A DNA stretch of 64,000 nucleotides from Entomortierella parvispora (GCA_963573315.1 OY752153.1:1488001-1552000), one strand, 5' to 3'. Positions 34,173 through 46,758 are shown, counted from the stretch's first letter. A program made the numbers and translations. The notes: a model not told the origin generated them from the sequence alone.

Positions 34173-35898
34173 AGGATTGACCAAGCGGAGTTTTCCTTGA
34201 CTTGCTCTTGACTGACTGGCTGGCGCTCCTTCGGTCCAGTCAAGCCTCGTCTCGCCTTGTCGACCTCGTCTCGCCTCGCTGATTCTGGCCCTTGTTTGTC
34301 CGCCAAAAAAGGACACTCCGTTTGGTTTGTGCTGATCAATTGGATCCGTTCCCTCCCTGCCGGAAAATACCTGTCCTTTTGTCCTCTCGGGTCCGCTGTC
34401 GGCTGGGGTGCAGTATAGAACCATGTCTGTCGCACTCGCACTACCACTGTCATACACCATAGTCTTCGGCACCCTCTCTTCCTTCCTTCTTCCCTTAATC
34501 ATGACATGACCATGACATCGCGAAGGATCGACTGGGCGCTAGTCAGGAACCTTGGGCCAAAGACCAGAGAGACAAAGGACCCAACCCACGGAGACCTGAA
34601 CTCTTTTTCGTATTTGTTGGTCTACGACCCTGTCCCTGTCTTTGTCCTCCCGTCCCCCACCCCATAAATCAAAGGACAAACAACACAAGGTTGAGCTGTC
34701 GCAACACAAAATGAAAAGCAACATAAACAAAAGAAAAAAAATACGATAGAGTTGCCAGAGCCCGTCTGGACGGACACCTTGACGCTTGGCAACTTGCTCA
34801 ATGACAGAAGGGAAACAAGCAGGCCCCTTGCAGCATTCATCTTCGGTCTTTACCAGCCGCCGCCACGGACCAACAAGCTCTTTACTATGTCCTGTACATA
34901 CATACACAAACGACAACTGTAATAAATTTCCGTTGGGTACCTTTGGGTGTAGACCTATCAACAACTCAACAATAGGCCATCGGCCTTTCCGCCTCAGGGC
35001 AGCGAGCGTGCCCATCGTTTGTGCGCGCGCCCAATGACAATGAACCTTACCTCAGACCCACACACTGCCTTCTTCCATACTTTGTTGAGCACTCACCTGC
35101 ACGCACATTCCCGTTTCCATGATCCCATGTGGAGGTGTATCGAGGTGTACATGTGTTTGATCTATGGAAGGCGACCAAGAGATTCTACCACAGGGGATCG
35201 CTCAAAGAAGGCACAGGACGTGCACTGCACCATCGTTTGTCCAGACCAGACCAGAGAGGCACCAGAGCACTTCCAGCAAGACGAGTCTAGATGAGATGGG
35301 TGGACAAACAAATGAGAACAAAAACAGAGTTCTGACCAAGTTGTGGGGTAAACTAAAATTGCTGGAGTCTCAATCCCCTTTTTTTTCTCCATGCCTCGGA
35401 GGAAGGAACCCCGCCATTGGGCGCGCGCCACTCTAAGACGTGGACTACGACACTATGGGGCGTATAGTGGCTACTACGACTCCACAGGCTCAATAACGAT
35501 GTACGCCCTTTGCTCAACGCTCCTCGGGTGGTCGATCAGTGACATCGAGCTCAAGCCAACTCAAAAAAACCAACCCAACTCTCCCACATTTGTTGACATC
35601 CTTCCCGCACGGCTCTAGTTTTGACCTGAATAAAAACACCACCCTCAACTCAACTGCTGTCCCTCCACTCAACAACAGGGGGTCACTTGTTTGAGGATAT
35701 CCGTTCTTTTTTTACCAGTCCTGCCAGTAACAGGCACTGGACAAGGAGGTCCCCCCCCCACGAAGATGATGTCGATGTATTGTGCAACCGTGCACCCTCT
35801 TCTCCACTTGGATCTACCCCTTTTCGTTAATTAATCTCAACGCATCCTCTTCACTTTTCTCTTATCAATTTCATCAATCACCTCTTGGTCCCTGAGCA

Positions 35899-38596
35899 AT
35901 GGACAATCAACCATCTCCCACGACCCCAGCCTTGTCGTCCCAAGCGGTGTCCTCCCCCCTCCAACTACCCCATCTGCCAGTGTCGCCAATGCTGTTCTCT
36001 ATGAGCTGTGAGAATGCTACCAGTGACGATCGATCCTTCGATGCAGGGAGCACCAACTGCGCAAAAGTAACACACACAATCTCAGCTCCGGTCCTTGGTC
36101 ATCTTGCCAGCCTATCCTCGCACATCACCACCCAAGGGCTCTTTCACGGTGTGGGATCCGATATTACAGTCCACGCTTTTGATAAAGAATATCGACTTCA
36201 TAGACTGATCTTGATGCAGTCAAAGTTCTTTGAGAATTTGATCCAAGGACCCTGGCGAGAGCAACAAACCTCCGTTGTCCTGATGCAGTTTGACGACGAC
36301 AACATCACACGAGAGGGGTTCGAGGTCGCTGTTGGACACCTCTATGGAATCTGGACAGTAGAGGACGAGAGAGTCCACTTGAATCGGCACTCTTGCAACG
36401 TCGATAACGATAGCAAACTGAACCTGAGGTTCTCAGATGGATCTCAAAACATCCAATCAATCCTCCTTACGAAAAGAAACGTCCTAGAAGTACTCGCAGC
36501 GGCAGCGTATCTGGGGATAGATGCCCTTTGCGACCAATGCTCGAAATTTGCCATCCGGACCTTGTCAACAAATCACATTGTAGAGTACGTTCAGTTTAGC
36601 GATATGAACTGCTATAACCCTTGGTCGTCCCGCATCGCGGACGCTTGTCACGCTTTTCTGTGTCGAAATGGCTTTGAGGATACGAGGATGGACTGTCTGC
36701 AAGTCTTTGAGCGACTCCCGGAGGAATGGTTGATCAGAGTCATTGGCTCCGATGCTTTTTGGGTACCAAGTGAATGGGATCGCTATCTATTTTGTCGAAG
36801 GGTGGTTCACCAGCGCAGGAAGATCTGGTGCTCACAGTTTTGGTATCGTCTCGGCGACTCGAACGAAGTCGTAGATCCATCACCACGTACATTGTCCACG
36901 TCCACACGCACGTTTGATCAACAAGATGGACAGGAACCAGGTACTGGTGTTAGATCTGCCCTCAGCGGCTCTAGTCCAACATCGAAACACCCTTCTCCAT
37001 TGCCATCTGCAACAGAGGAAACTGTGTACGATAGACTCTTTTCCGGTTGCATCATCTACGTTCACATGAGCTTTGAGCAGCTCCAAGCAATCATGAAGGA
37101 TATCGACCCATTGACTGGGCATCGCTTCACTCCATCTGATATAATTCACGAGGCGCTGTGGCAGCAAACCGAGCTCAGGACAACCATTGAGACCTCCTCT
37201 ACCACAAATCCTCTATTGGGAAATATTGCCTCCCACTGGCCGCAAATGTCTGATAGACCCTACTCAAGACGAAGAGATGATCGCGATCTCATTCCAGTCC
37301 AAGATGGGACTCACGATGGAGATCTGTTTCTACCTCCGTGGAGCACGCAATCCTTTAAACAAACTGATCTTCGATTGACTGTGCCTCGTGGTGTCCTCCC
37401 TGTATGTCAGAAGAATGAGCTACCAACATCCTCCACACAAAACTCTCTGCACACGAATGCCGGAGAGCCTTTACCATCTCAGCCACGCTCCAGATTTGCA
37501 CCGTTTCGGTTCAGTGTGGCCTTTCAGGACCTCAGCCTGTTGGATATGAACGTGCGAATCTCCTCCAAAGAATTCTTCTACGCAGGGTAACAACGTGATC
37601 TGTCTCGCCGTTTTGGACAAAGTCAAGACCACAGACATGATCTCACAGCTTGTTCATTTCTTCCTCGGCTAACACAACAGGTCTCTCTGGAATGTGTATA
37701 TCCAAAAGATCAATACCGGTCAAAGCGGCCTTCAATTGGGCGTGCATCTCCACCGCCACTCCAAGGCGCCTCTTCCTAGTCCAAAGACCCGAATGACTGC
37801 TTCTTCGCCGTTCTCAGATGTGCCGGCCCAACCTAGCCACGATGGGAGCGGCACGTTCCGGTGTGAATCCGATTTCGATTTGCCTGGTCTTGATAGAAAC
37901 CTGTCGGAAAGTGCTGTTCTCGAGCGATCCTTCAGTAACTACGTGGATAAGCGAGAAAAAACTAAAACATGGTTCAAGATCTTTGCCGTACCAGGAGGTC
38001 CTGATCATCTTATCAGACAGTTCCAAAGTAGTCCGGATGACTTCGCAGTATTACAAAGTTGGGTACGTACTTTATAGATTTCGCACTTTTTTCGCATCCG
38101 TCTCTCCTGCTGATGTTTGCCTCTCTTCAATTTTCTGTCGCGTTGATCAAAGGGGTGGCGCTCGACGAGCCTTTGGGAGAGTGTTCTCTTGCAAAGTCCA
38201 AAGTGCTCTGCAATCGAGCGCGAGGAAAGACTTCAGACTGCGTGTATGGGACAAGGCCATGCAGCTCTGCCTGACCATGAAATGTCTCCTACGAGAAAGG
38301 GAAAACATGTCGCAGGGAATGAAGAAGTGATTACCTCTCAAGATTCGGACGCTCGGTCACTTAGTGATCGCTCCTTTCCGAGAGTAAACTTTTACGCGAG
38401 CCCCTGGAAAGCAATCAAGAGGCGATTGTCTGATCTGGGAGAGGAACAGACGGCTCAGGCCAAGACGGGACTATCTATTGACATTCTTGAATGCGAATGT
38501 GAAGCCGGCCCAGAGATTGAGCTCGGTCGACAGCACCACCATCATCTGAGCTTGCCACCAGCGCTCAAATTTAGCATTGTGATGGGCCATGTTTGA
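35899..38596 (+). CDS. BTB/POZ domain protein (germ-cell-less-like architecture)
   Basis: Three exons, 35899-37586, 37681-38062 and 38153-38596, phases consistent, give 837 residues. A Ser/Pro-rich N-terminus is followed from about residue 80 by a BTB domain (GVGSDITVHAFDKEYRLHR, LILMQSKFFENLIQG, VLEVLAAAAYLGID, LCDQCSKFAI) and BACK-like helices (CLQVFERLPEEWLIRVI). The second half carries a conserved beta-rich region (APFRFSVAFQDLS, SSKEFFYAGSLWNVYIQK). Fungal proteins of this layout are uncharacterised; BTB proteins commonly act as cullin-3 adaptors. The intron at 37587 splits the FFYAG/SLWNVY motif in frame, which supports the join. Its stop lies 84 bases from the convergent mannosyltransferase stop. 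Confidence 0.82.
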
Positions 38597-38680
38597 AGGT
38601 GAATGGCAATAAACGGGGAATACGTTTTATTTGTAGATCAATTCCAAACAACAATGATGATGGCGCTTCTCCCAACGCTT

Positions 38681-41600
38681 TCATTCCGCAGGAGTCACCT
38701 CAGGCGGTTCAATGTAGCGTGTAGCCGTGCCCCGCACAACCTCGGCGCGAACGCCTTCAGCCGCCAATTTGTCAAGGACAGAGGCGAGCTCTTCTGCATT
38801 CTTGACGGCAATAGGAGGCGGTCGATTGTTTTCGTCGTCCTCGTCCTCGTCCCCGTCATCATATTCACTTTGGTCATATTCGTCGTCATTTTCGTCGTCG
38901 TAGCCTTCAGTATCCTCGTCAACTGCCTCTCCATTAGAGCCGACATTTTCTGCGTCATCACCAGTGATGGCTGATTCAGGGTCCTGAGGGGTTTGCTCTT
39001 CCTGAGAATCGTCTGCCATCGGAAAGGACGGAGCATCGGATTGCTGACCAAGGCTATCCACAAACTTTTCTAGAGTACGCTCGACTTTTTGATCCATATC
39101 TCGGAGCTTTTCGATCAGTTCTCTTTCCTCCTGCTTCTGCCTCTCGGTTCTAGGGTCGACCACGTCGGGCGATTCTTGGTTAATGGTGTAAGCGTCCATA
39201 AACCTATCAACGCGCTTGTTGGACTCGCTGAGCCACTTTCTGCCCTCCTCGTCCAACCAGAGCTGGTCATCCGGGCCTATGGATTTCTTGCCTGCCTTAA
39301 AGGACCGAATCTTCTCCCTGAAGGAGGCTAAAGCCCGTTCAGCGTCGAGTTCCAATGATCTCATTCTGTCTTTGTGGGATTCTTCGTTTTCGTGGGAGGG
39401 ATGATCAATGACTTCGGGCTTTTGGGCAACGCTAGAATCTGCTAGTTCTGCAAATGTCCCCTCTTCGTATTCAATCGGGTGAGCCAGGCCTTTCATATTG
39501 GCGTCCTCGCCCTCGAGGGAGGAGGATTCATGGCGATCTTGTTGCTCCTTGATTGGTTCCTGTTGCTGAGCACTCTTCTTAGACTTTGCTTGTGATTTTG
39601 CCACTCGGGCCTTGTACTGGTCCAGCAGTTTCTCCAATTCTTGCTCACCGTCCTCATGGCTGATCCCTGATTTTTCATCGACGCCTTTCTGCTGTTGCTG
39701 TTCTTGTTGCTGTTCTTGTTGAGGTTCTTGTTGCTGTTCTTGCTGCTGTTCTTGCTGTTGTTCTTGCTGTTGTTCTTGCTGCTGTTGATAGGCCGGTTGC
39801 GGCTGCAGTTGCTGTAACTGTAGCAATTGCTGTCGTAATTGTAACTCCTGTTGCTCTTTCTGTTGTTGCTGCTGTAATTGCTGCTGAATCAGGCGCTGGA
39901 GTTGTTGTCGTTGATAAGGGTTAGGCTGGCCTCTTTCCAGGGCTTGCTTTTGCTGGTCAAGGTGCCACAACTGAGGAGGTGTTTGATACGGGGTCAAGAA
40001 TATGTTTTGCATGGGCAACGCCGCCGAAGCAGGCGGGAAATGCATGGGCAGGACCGGCAACTTGATTTTTGGTTCTGCCCTTGGGATCTTGGGGCCTCCT
40101 GAAAAACGACCAGACTCTGGGATTTCTTGGGCAATATCTGGTTTAGGTTCGCCTGGGGCGGCTGCAGCCGCGGTCAAAAAATCACGAGGCAATGGTGTCG
40201 CTTCCTCAGCTGCAGTAATAGGGCTGGATAGGGTAGAAGGTTGCTGCTCGCCATTAACGGCTGAAGCGTCAGCTGCACTGACGGCAGCGGCATTCTTCTC
40301 ACGAAAAAGGGCTGCAAATGCTTCTTCAGCAGCTTTCGCTTCGGCGACTCTTGCCTGTCTTGCCAGCCGAACTTGATGTTTCTGTTGCCAAAGAGGTAGT
40401 TCATCAGTTCCGTTCTTCAGAGCCGAGGAACAATCGAATTGATTATCGTTGTTGAAGATACGCCTATAAAGACCGCCATGAGTCCATCTATTCAGGGATT
40501 CACAGTGTTCCTGCGAAAGGGCTGACCCGTAACTCAAAGGATTGATCTGCAAGAAGGCCACCAAAGAGACCAAAGTGAACCCAACCAGAAATCCAAAACG
40601 CGTCTTTCTTGGTAAGAACCCAAGAAGGCCTGTAATGACAGAGCTGGATAGAAGAATGGAGAGATAAAGGGCTGGGAAGTAGTGGTGGATAAAAAGAGTG
40701 CGGGGGACTACAAAGAAAGGAACATAGTGAATAGCCCATGTGGCAAAGTAGACGCTTGCTGGGCCAACATGGAAATCTTTGAATTCTACAAAACATTGTG
40801 GGATGATAGAGAGGACAGTCAGCACTGGCAGATCTTTCTCGCCTTGCTTGCCTTGCTCGTTCGGATCTGATCATGTCATACCTCGAGTAAATCCCGTTTC
40901 AATAAAGCTGCGCTTCTCCCTCAATTTGAACACGACCTGTGCAGCGACGAAAGCTACGAGGCCCAAAACACTGGTCCACCAGATAACTGGATTGGGTACA
41001 ATAGTGAGCTGACGGTGGTAACCAACCCACGCCGGGATGAAAGACTGAGCCAGAGGCCATTGCGTAGGCTTGGAGGCCGAGGGCTGGTAAGTTTTCTCGA
41101 TCAATCCAGAGTAGGACCACATCAAGCGATGAGTCTCGACAAATTTCTTAAGGAACCGCGGCTTTGGGAAGGATGCCAGAGGGGTATCCATAGGCACTAA
41201 TCAGGCGACAATGGTTCATGGAATGTCAGTAGCTGTTAACTGTATATTCGTGCGTGTTCAACTGACATTGCGGCTCTGCATTACAGTAGTCATGGTCGTT
41301 CATGGTGATGCGCCAAATGGACTTTGGGGTCACACTAGCTTCCGTTCGACAAATAATCTCATTTCGACCCTGTCCCCACATTTCTGGAAGCATGGATTCA
41401 CTGGAAGTCAGATAACAGCCTAATTCAACGTGCCTCAGCCGGAACGAAGTTTCAAGAGCATGAACTGGCTTCCGATCTTGCTCATCAACAATGTCGATGG
41501 TCTTCCTGGTAGACAGATCCACGACCTCCACCATCCACCAGTCGTTTGCATCTCCATCGAAGTTAGATTCACCGTACGCGGTGACCTCGTTCATATACTT

Positions 41601-43779
41601 GTTGTTCGGGTCCGTATATGTTCTCCAGTTGTGGGAATGTAGGCAGCGACGTGTTGGTACGTGCCGGAGTCGGAGGTAGTCTCCATTCTTCAGGTATTGG
41701 ATCCTGGAAGGGATTTCTTGCGGTTCGTTCTCGTCCAAATCTGCACGGATGACGATCCAGTGAGTGTTCAGGTCTGGGTATGAATACCCTCCTACTTGCT
41801 GCTGCCTTGATCCCCCAGGATTGACCTGGTTGAATGAGTGCAAGTATTTCCCGGGATGCTGCCTGCTCTGAAGCTGAACCACGGATCCATAAACGATATC
41901 TCGCCAGACCTCTTCACGGTCTTCCGGGTACTTGGCCTTAAGGGCGTATCGCATTTCTGGGGCCATTGAGGCAAGGTCGATCTCGGCCTGCACAGAGTTG
42001 CGGTAGTCGGGCTCTTGGGTCTGATAAGCAAAGTGAATTTGGAAGATTGTCATGTAGATGATGGTTGGCAGTACAACCAGAGCACCAATTCGGGCAGCAA
42101 GATGTTTTCCCCAGAACATCTGATAGAGAGCGCAGCATCAATCAACAGTATGGTAAGCATTAGGGTATCAACATAGTAAATCATGGCACTCTGTAAACTT
42201 ACCGCCTTCACCGACTCATCTCTGGCGAGAGCGACAAGATCAAAGGAAGCAAATAGACCAATTGCAAAAAAACTGAGAATGCCCGTCAACTTGACCGACA
42301 TTGCTGAAGACATGGCAACTCCAGTCGACAGCAACCAAGTCCACCAACCAGTTGTAAATGGTCTGGGAGACGAATATAAAGACGTTAATAAGGCAATAGA
42401 AATCCAAGTGAAGTATCCGGAGAGGGGGGATTCTGAACTTCAGAGCAACTGGTCTCAGGGGGTAGTTGGCGGCACATACCTGAAAGACTGTCTTACAAAC
42501 ATGTTCCATGATAACACTGTTGCAGCTGTGAAGAACATGAGAGGGGCGTCCAAGAGAATCAAGCGATTGTTGGCAGTCAAGGCGGTGTCTATTATGTAAT
42601 CGACGCAAGACGAGGTTGTGTGAGAAATCGTCAAACGAAGAACATAAACCAGAATTTAACAAAACAGTATAAGGCTTCATTACCAAGTGCAACCATGATA
42701 GCTGCAAGGATAGCAGCGGACGCACCCTGATCTGCTGCCTTGAGTGTTGCGTAGGCCATGGGTGCACATAGAGCTCCCATGAAAGCCATGCTCATTCTCA
42801 TTGACACAAAGGGTATGCTCGAGTCATACGGGCTAGCGGACGAAGCAAGAGATGCTGAGGAGGTAAGTTACTTGGGAACACAGGGTTTGATAGTGCGAAA
42901 CAAAAAAAAGCAACCTACTCGCCAATCTCATCAAATGCAAAGGATCCGTTGTAGTTGAAGATCGAAGCAACTCCCGCAAGGATCAACTTTCCGAGTGGAG
43001 GATGGGCGTCAAACATGAATTCATCCTTCAAGTACGCATTCACGGTCTTGCCCACATGTGCCTCATCCAGACTATGTCGAATACAAAATGTATTAAGCAA
43101 AAGAAAGAGAGAAAACTTCCCTCCATAAAAAGCAGCTGTTAAGAGGCTGACTCCAGGTGACTTACATCACTTCGTCAGGCCACGAGATCCTCCAAAGACG
43201 AACACTGATGGCTGCAACTGCGATAGCCCAAAGTGCTATCCAGTCTTGAGAGACCAAAATGGAAGACTGCGTAGATCTTGTTATATTCCAGGAATGGAGC
43301 GCCAGCTTTGTGTCCTCTTTGGTTGCATCTGCCTTCTCCGAGGACTTGTTTGAGTGCGTGTCAATCGGTTGCAGGCTTCGCCCATGGTCCACGCGATTAG
43401 ATGTAATCCAAAACCAAAAGCCCGATCGGGTTACATCTGCCTGCGCCTGTTCGCGCTGCTGTAACAACTGTTGGGTGGTCCGTTGTTGCTGCTTCTCGGC
43501 CAGTTGCTTTCTTTGGCCAAGGTAAGGTTTTTCGAAATCATCATCATCTAATCCTGACAGACTTCCCAAGTCTTGATTCGAAGTGCCCGACGACGATGTG
43601 TTGCTATGTCGACGCTGAAGACTCGAGAAAGAGGTGGATCTTTGAAAACTAGAGCCGCCAGATTCCTGACTTTGACTTGTGGAGACGCTGCTAGTACCGT
43701 TGTGGGCACCACTCACAATCTGACGAGACTTGTGCTTGTTCCTCTTGGAGGAGGATGATCCGTGGTTTTTGGTGCCCAT
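38681..43779 (-). CDS. Protein O-mannosyltransferase (PMT, GT39) with a long Q-rich acidic C-terminal tail
   Basis: Eight exons, phases consistent: 43779-43166, 43071-42919, 42832-42684, 42588-42480, 42362-42203, 42119-41267, 41196-40882 and 40785-38681, giving 1,485 residues. After a Ser/Gln-rich cytosolic N-terminus (about 180 residues) comes the PMT catalytic region (LDEAHVGKTVNAYLKDEF, DAHPPLGKLIL, TANNRLILLDAPLMFF, WTWLLSTGVAMSSAMSVKL). Then come the lumenal MIR repeats (SVVQLQSRQHPGKYLHSF, YLRLRHVPTRRCLHSH, SFRLRHVELGCYLTS) and the C-terminal helices (FATWAIHYVPFFVV, HHYFPALYLSILLSS). PMTs add mannose from dolichyl-P-mannose to Ser/Thr in the ER. The family normally ends here; this protein continues about 580 residues with polyQ, coiled-coil and acidic segments. 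The donor of exon 6 is GTCAGT. Confidence 0.9.
39684..39905 (-). repeat. CAG/CAA/GAA-rich run in the mannosyltransferase tail
   Basis: Encodes QQQQ and QQEQ-type repeats (for example QQEQQQEQQQEQ) in tandem 12-base units. Confidence 0.9.
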
Positions 43780-44204
43780 GCTTTAAAGCCCTCAATGGTT
43801 GTCAAGACGTGTGTTTGAGTGAAGTCAACAAAACAGGGGAAGGGAAGGTGATGAGAAGAGAAGAGTAAGGAAAAGAAACCCCACCTCTCGTCCCAAGAAT
43901 GTCGAGGTGTTGGTAGATAATTTCAAGGGGTGCGAGTTCTTTGGTCCATGCGCGCAGGGACACAGAGATACCCCTTTTCGCTTGCCAGCTGGGAATGAGA
44001 ACATCATTTTTTCAGCACCAATTGCACTCCTGTGCCCAATATTATTATTTGCACAAAATGTGGGCCTTCACATCTAGTCGGGCTCCCACAGCAATTGTAG
44101 TCGTCATCAAGCGATCCATTTACTGATACACGGCGTCTTCTGTGGAAACATTTCTGCTCGTTTATTTGCATCGATTCCGCACGCAATCAAGTCCACCAAC
44201 CGCT
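43780..44204. other. Intergenic between two minus-strand genes
   Basis: Promoter region of the mannosyltransferase and 3' flank of RPL21. No gene is seen. Confidence 0.6.
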
Positions 44205-45205
44205 TTAAACGAGGGCTAGAAGTAGGAGGAAACAACATTAGCAGTTGTCTTTCACATGTCAACATCTTGCAAAAATGAGAGTATATCAATCTGGCTTACT
44301 GTCGTAGGGGATGGGGTTGAGGGTGGTGGGGATGTTGTGCTTGACGGAGACGAAGCGGGCCTCGCGGGGCTGAGCGGGCTGTCTCTTCAAGTTGACCTTG
44401 ACGCCATCCTTCTTGGCCTGGATCTTGGCGGCAGCGTTCTCCTTAACGCGACGCAAGAAGTCATCACGGCACTTGGAGTGCTTGATGTGCTCAATGCGGA
44501 TGTTGACACGCTTCTCGAGGAAACGGTTGCCGACCTTCTTGTTGATGATGATACCAACAGCGGACTTGGTAACGTTGTAGATGATACCGGTGCGTCTGTG
44601 TCATTGAGGTAATATCCAAAAGTATGAGCCCAAACGATTCCAACAATAATATGGCATTCGACGCTTAATATCGGTCCTGGATGGTTTTAAAAGATCATTC
44701 CTTGCTAATGGCTATCGAGCTTGGTCATTCTAACCACGCCCACGCTCAATGGTCTACTCTTGAGGCCCGCTCCTGCCCTATCATACACTAAACACCACCT
44801 GTCCGAATGGATGTTCCTAGGTTCCTGTAGGTGTAGATATGTGATATCAAATCCAAGGACCTTTGGGCTGTCCATGGGTTTGTACACTCAAATGTTCCTC
44901 GAAGCTGTTTCATAAAGCTGTTTCCTGAAGTTGTTTCCTGAACACAATCCTGGGTCTGACCAACGAAGTCGGCACGAAGAAGATAAAATAAAAGTAGAGT
45001 GTAAAAAAAAATAGTGCTTGACGTACCCGTGGTAGAACTTGTGAGGCATACCCTTGTGGATAGCACCGTTGGCCTTGATGTCAACGATGTCACCAACCTT
45101 GTAGGTCTTCAGGTAGGTGGTAAGCTTGATGGGCATACCATGCTCCCTGAAGTTACGGGCGAACATGTGGCGGGTGCGAGCGCGGATACCATAGGAGTGA
45201 GGCAT
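44205..45205 (-). CDS. RPL21: 60S ribosomal protein L21 (eL21)
   Basis: Three exons, 45205-45027, 44595-44300 and 44215-44205, give 161 residues, the family length. It is recognised from [78 protein letters not shown] and [19 protein letters not shown], ending NPIPYDTLV. eL21 is an RNA-binding protein of the large subunit with an SH3-like fold. The last exon is only 11 bases and encodes the final residues and stop. Reading through its intron instead would end the protein DSKPD, which is less like the family. It is transcribed divergently from RPS9. Confidence 0.95.
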
Positions 45206-45800
45206 GTTGAATCAATTCTGTGCAAATCCGATGAGAGGATGGAAAGAAGAGAAAAAGGGCATGAGTTCGACTGGCCTTCTTTTCTCGTCCAGAATCATTT
45301 GATGATGGTCTCCCCATGAGCGATTTGAAATGATAATTTCATGTAGAGATGTTGGGATGATGGATGAGGATCGATGGCGTGATCCTGAATCCTGGATCCT
45401 GCATGATAGTTCTCCTGAGGCGAGGCATCCTGTGCGCTACTGGGCATGATCGGGATCTTGTCCGATCTCGAGTCGATTCAATTACCCCAAGGAGGTCAAG
45501 AACGAAAGAGAGGAGGAACAAACAGACCGCTGCCGCACCTTTCTTATGGGCCAGATTGGCTGTAAATCCAGATTCGCACTGAATCCATCCATCCATCCAA
45601 TTCACGTACAGCCTCTATACCCGTACGTATAATGATTTGAGCTGCGCCACTCTTTTCCACAACCCTGGTCACTGACCGGGGTTCATCCCCTTATTAGGAA
45701 ATAGACCTGAGGGAGCATAAACATCCATTCTACAAATAAAAAGGAGCCCCATAGTCCGTTTCTTCTCTCTTCATATCCTCTATACCATTCACACCCCACA
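45206..45800. promoter_or_regulatory. Shared divergent promoter region of RPL21 and RPS9
   Basis: A 595-base region separates the two ribosomal starts. On the RPS9 side, pyrimidine-rich DNA (TTTCTTCTCTCTTC near 45760) resembles the start sites of fungal ribosomal genes. A 23-bp palindrome is noted separately. Confidence 0.65.
45661..45683. promoter_or_regulatory. 23-bp imperfect palindrome, candidate ribosomal-gene control site
   Basis: AACCCTGGTCA-C-TGACCGGGGTT, two 11-base arms around one C with one mismatch, about 140 bases before the RPS9 start. The AACCCT-like end recalls Tbf1-type sites in other fungi, but the match is not exact and the factor is unknown. Confidence 0.4.
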
Positions 45801-46501
45801 AGTAAGTTCACTGCATTCGTTCTCATCCACCTTGAGTACGCAGGCGCTTTTGCTTGCGTTTGGTCCGCTCACCTGTACTGATTATCTTCCGATTTGTTCC
45901 TGATTCCTCCTTGATAGTGCCCTCAGGAGCCCCCAAAAACTGCTCTAAGACCTACAAGGTCCCCCGTCGTCCCTTTGAGGCCGCCCGTCTCGATCAAGAA
46001 TTGAAGCTCATTGGTGAATATGGTCTCCGTAACAAGCGCGAGATCTGGCGCATTGGATTCACCCTCTCCAATATCCGTCGTGCTGCTCGTGAACTCTTGA
46101 CCTTGGAGGACAAGGATCCTCGCCGCCTATTCGAGGGTAACGCATTGATCCGTCGCTTGGTTCGTATTGGCGTCTTGGACGAGGACAAGATGAAGTTGGA
46201 TTACGTTTTGGCCTTGAAGATCGAGGATTTCTTGGAGCGTCGTCTCCAGACCCAGGTCTTCAAGCTCGGTCTCGCCAAGTCAATTCATCACGCCCGTGTC
46301 TTGATCCGTCAGCGCCACATTCGCGTCGGCAAGCAAGTCGTTGACATCCCTTCTTTTGTAGTCCGCCTCGACTCTCAGAAGCACATTGATTTCTCCCTGA
46401 CCTCCCCCTATGGTGGTGGACGTGCTGGTCGTGTCAAGAGGAAGCGTGCGGCCGCTGCTGCATCCAAAGATGCTGGTGGCGAAGAGGAGGATGACGAGTA
46501 A
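45801..46501 (+). CDS. RPS9: 40S ribosomal protein S9 (uS4), start codon split by an intron
   Basis: The coding text ([43 protein letters not shown]-type [58 protein letters not shown]) is uS4, which nucleates small-subunit assembly. No ATG exists in frame on the main exon or within about 300 bases upstream in any frame that fits. Splicing 45801 (A) to 45918 (TG) across a GTAAGT...TGATAG intron of 116 bases creates ATG followed by CCCTCAGGAGCC. This gives [14 protein letters not shown] and 194 residues, the family length. The Lys/Asp-rich tail is typical. It converges with SLU7. Confidence 0.93.
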
Positions 46502-46758
46502 ACACAACTTGGTCCTTGTGAGAGTTGAGATTAATTGTCTCCACCGCTACTATATAGTACACGATTGAACACCTACATCATTGCCCGTCCCTCCGCCGAG
46601 CCTTTTAGTTTGTTTGCTTGGTTCGGATGCCTCACGCAATCTTATAGAGCCAACAAACGCGGGTTCGGCATAGCGCATCCGTAGTTGCCGTGCATCGAGC
46701 TTTGCAAATAAATAACTCGGTCATGAATTTGTTTTGATACAAGTCGTTTATTCTTGAA

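Larger units (their letters stand above)
30890..35898. other. 5-kb stretch without a supportable gene between divergent CSL and BTB genes
   Basis: Both neighbours transcribe away from this region, so it holds two promoters and possibly long 5' leaders. Composition is strongly strand-skewed: purine-rich on the plus strand at about 31380-31540 and 33220-33610, pyrimidine-rich near 34190-34300. The open frames here are low-complexity and not gene-like. It contains (GT)10 and a tetranucleotide repeat. Confidence 0.6.

Noticed and set aside
45670-45690. tRNA-like GGGGTTCATCCCC
   Set aside because: A simple hairpin only; no acceptor, D or anticodon arms can be built around it.
45854-45917. RPS9 starting at a TTG or other non-ATG codon on the second exon
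   Set aside because: The upstream residues are unlike any uS4, while the A/TG splice gives a normal ATG and the family length.
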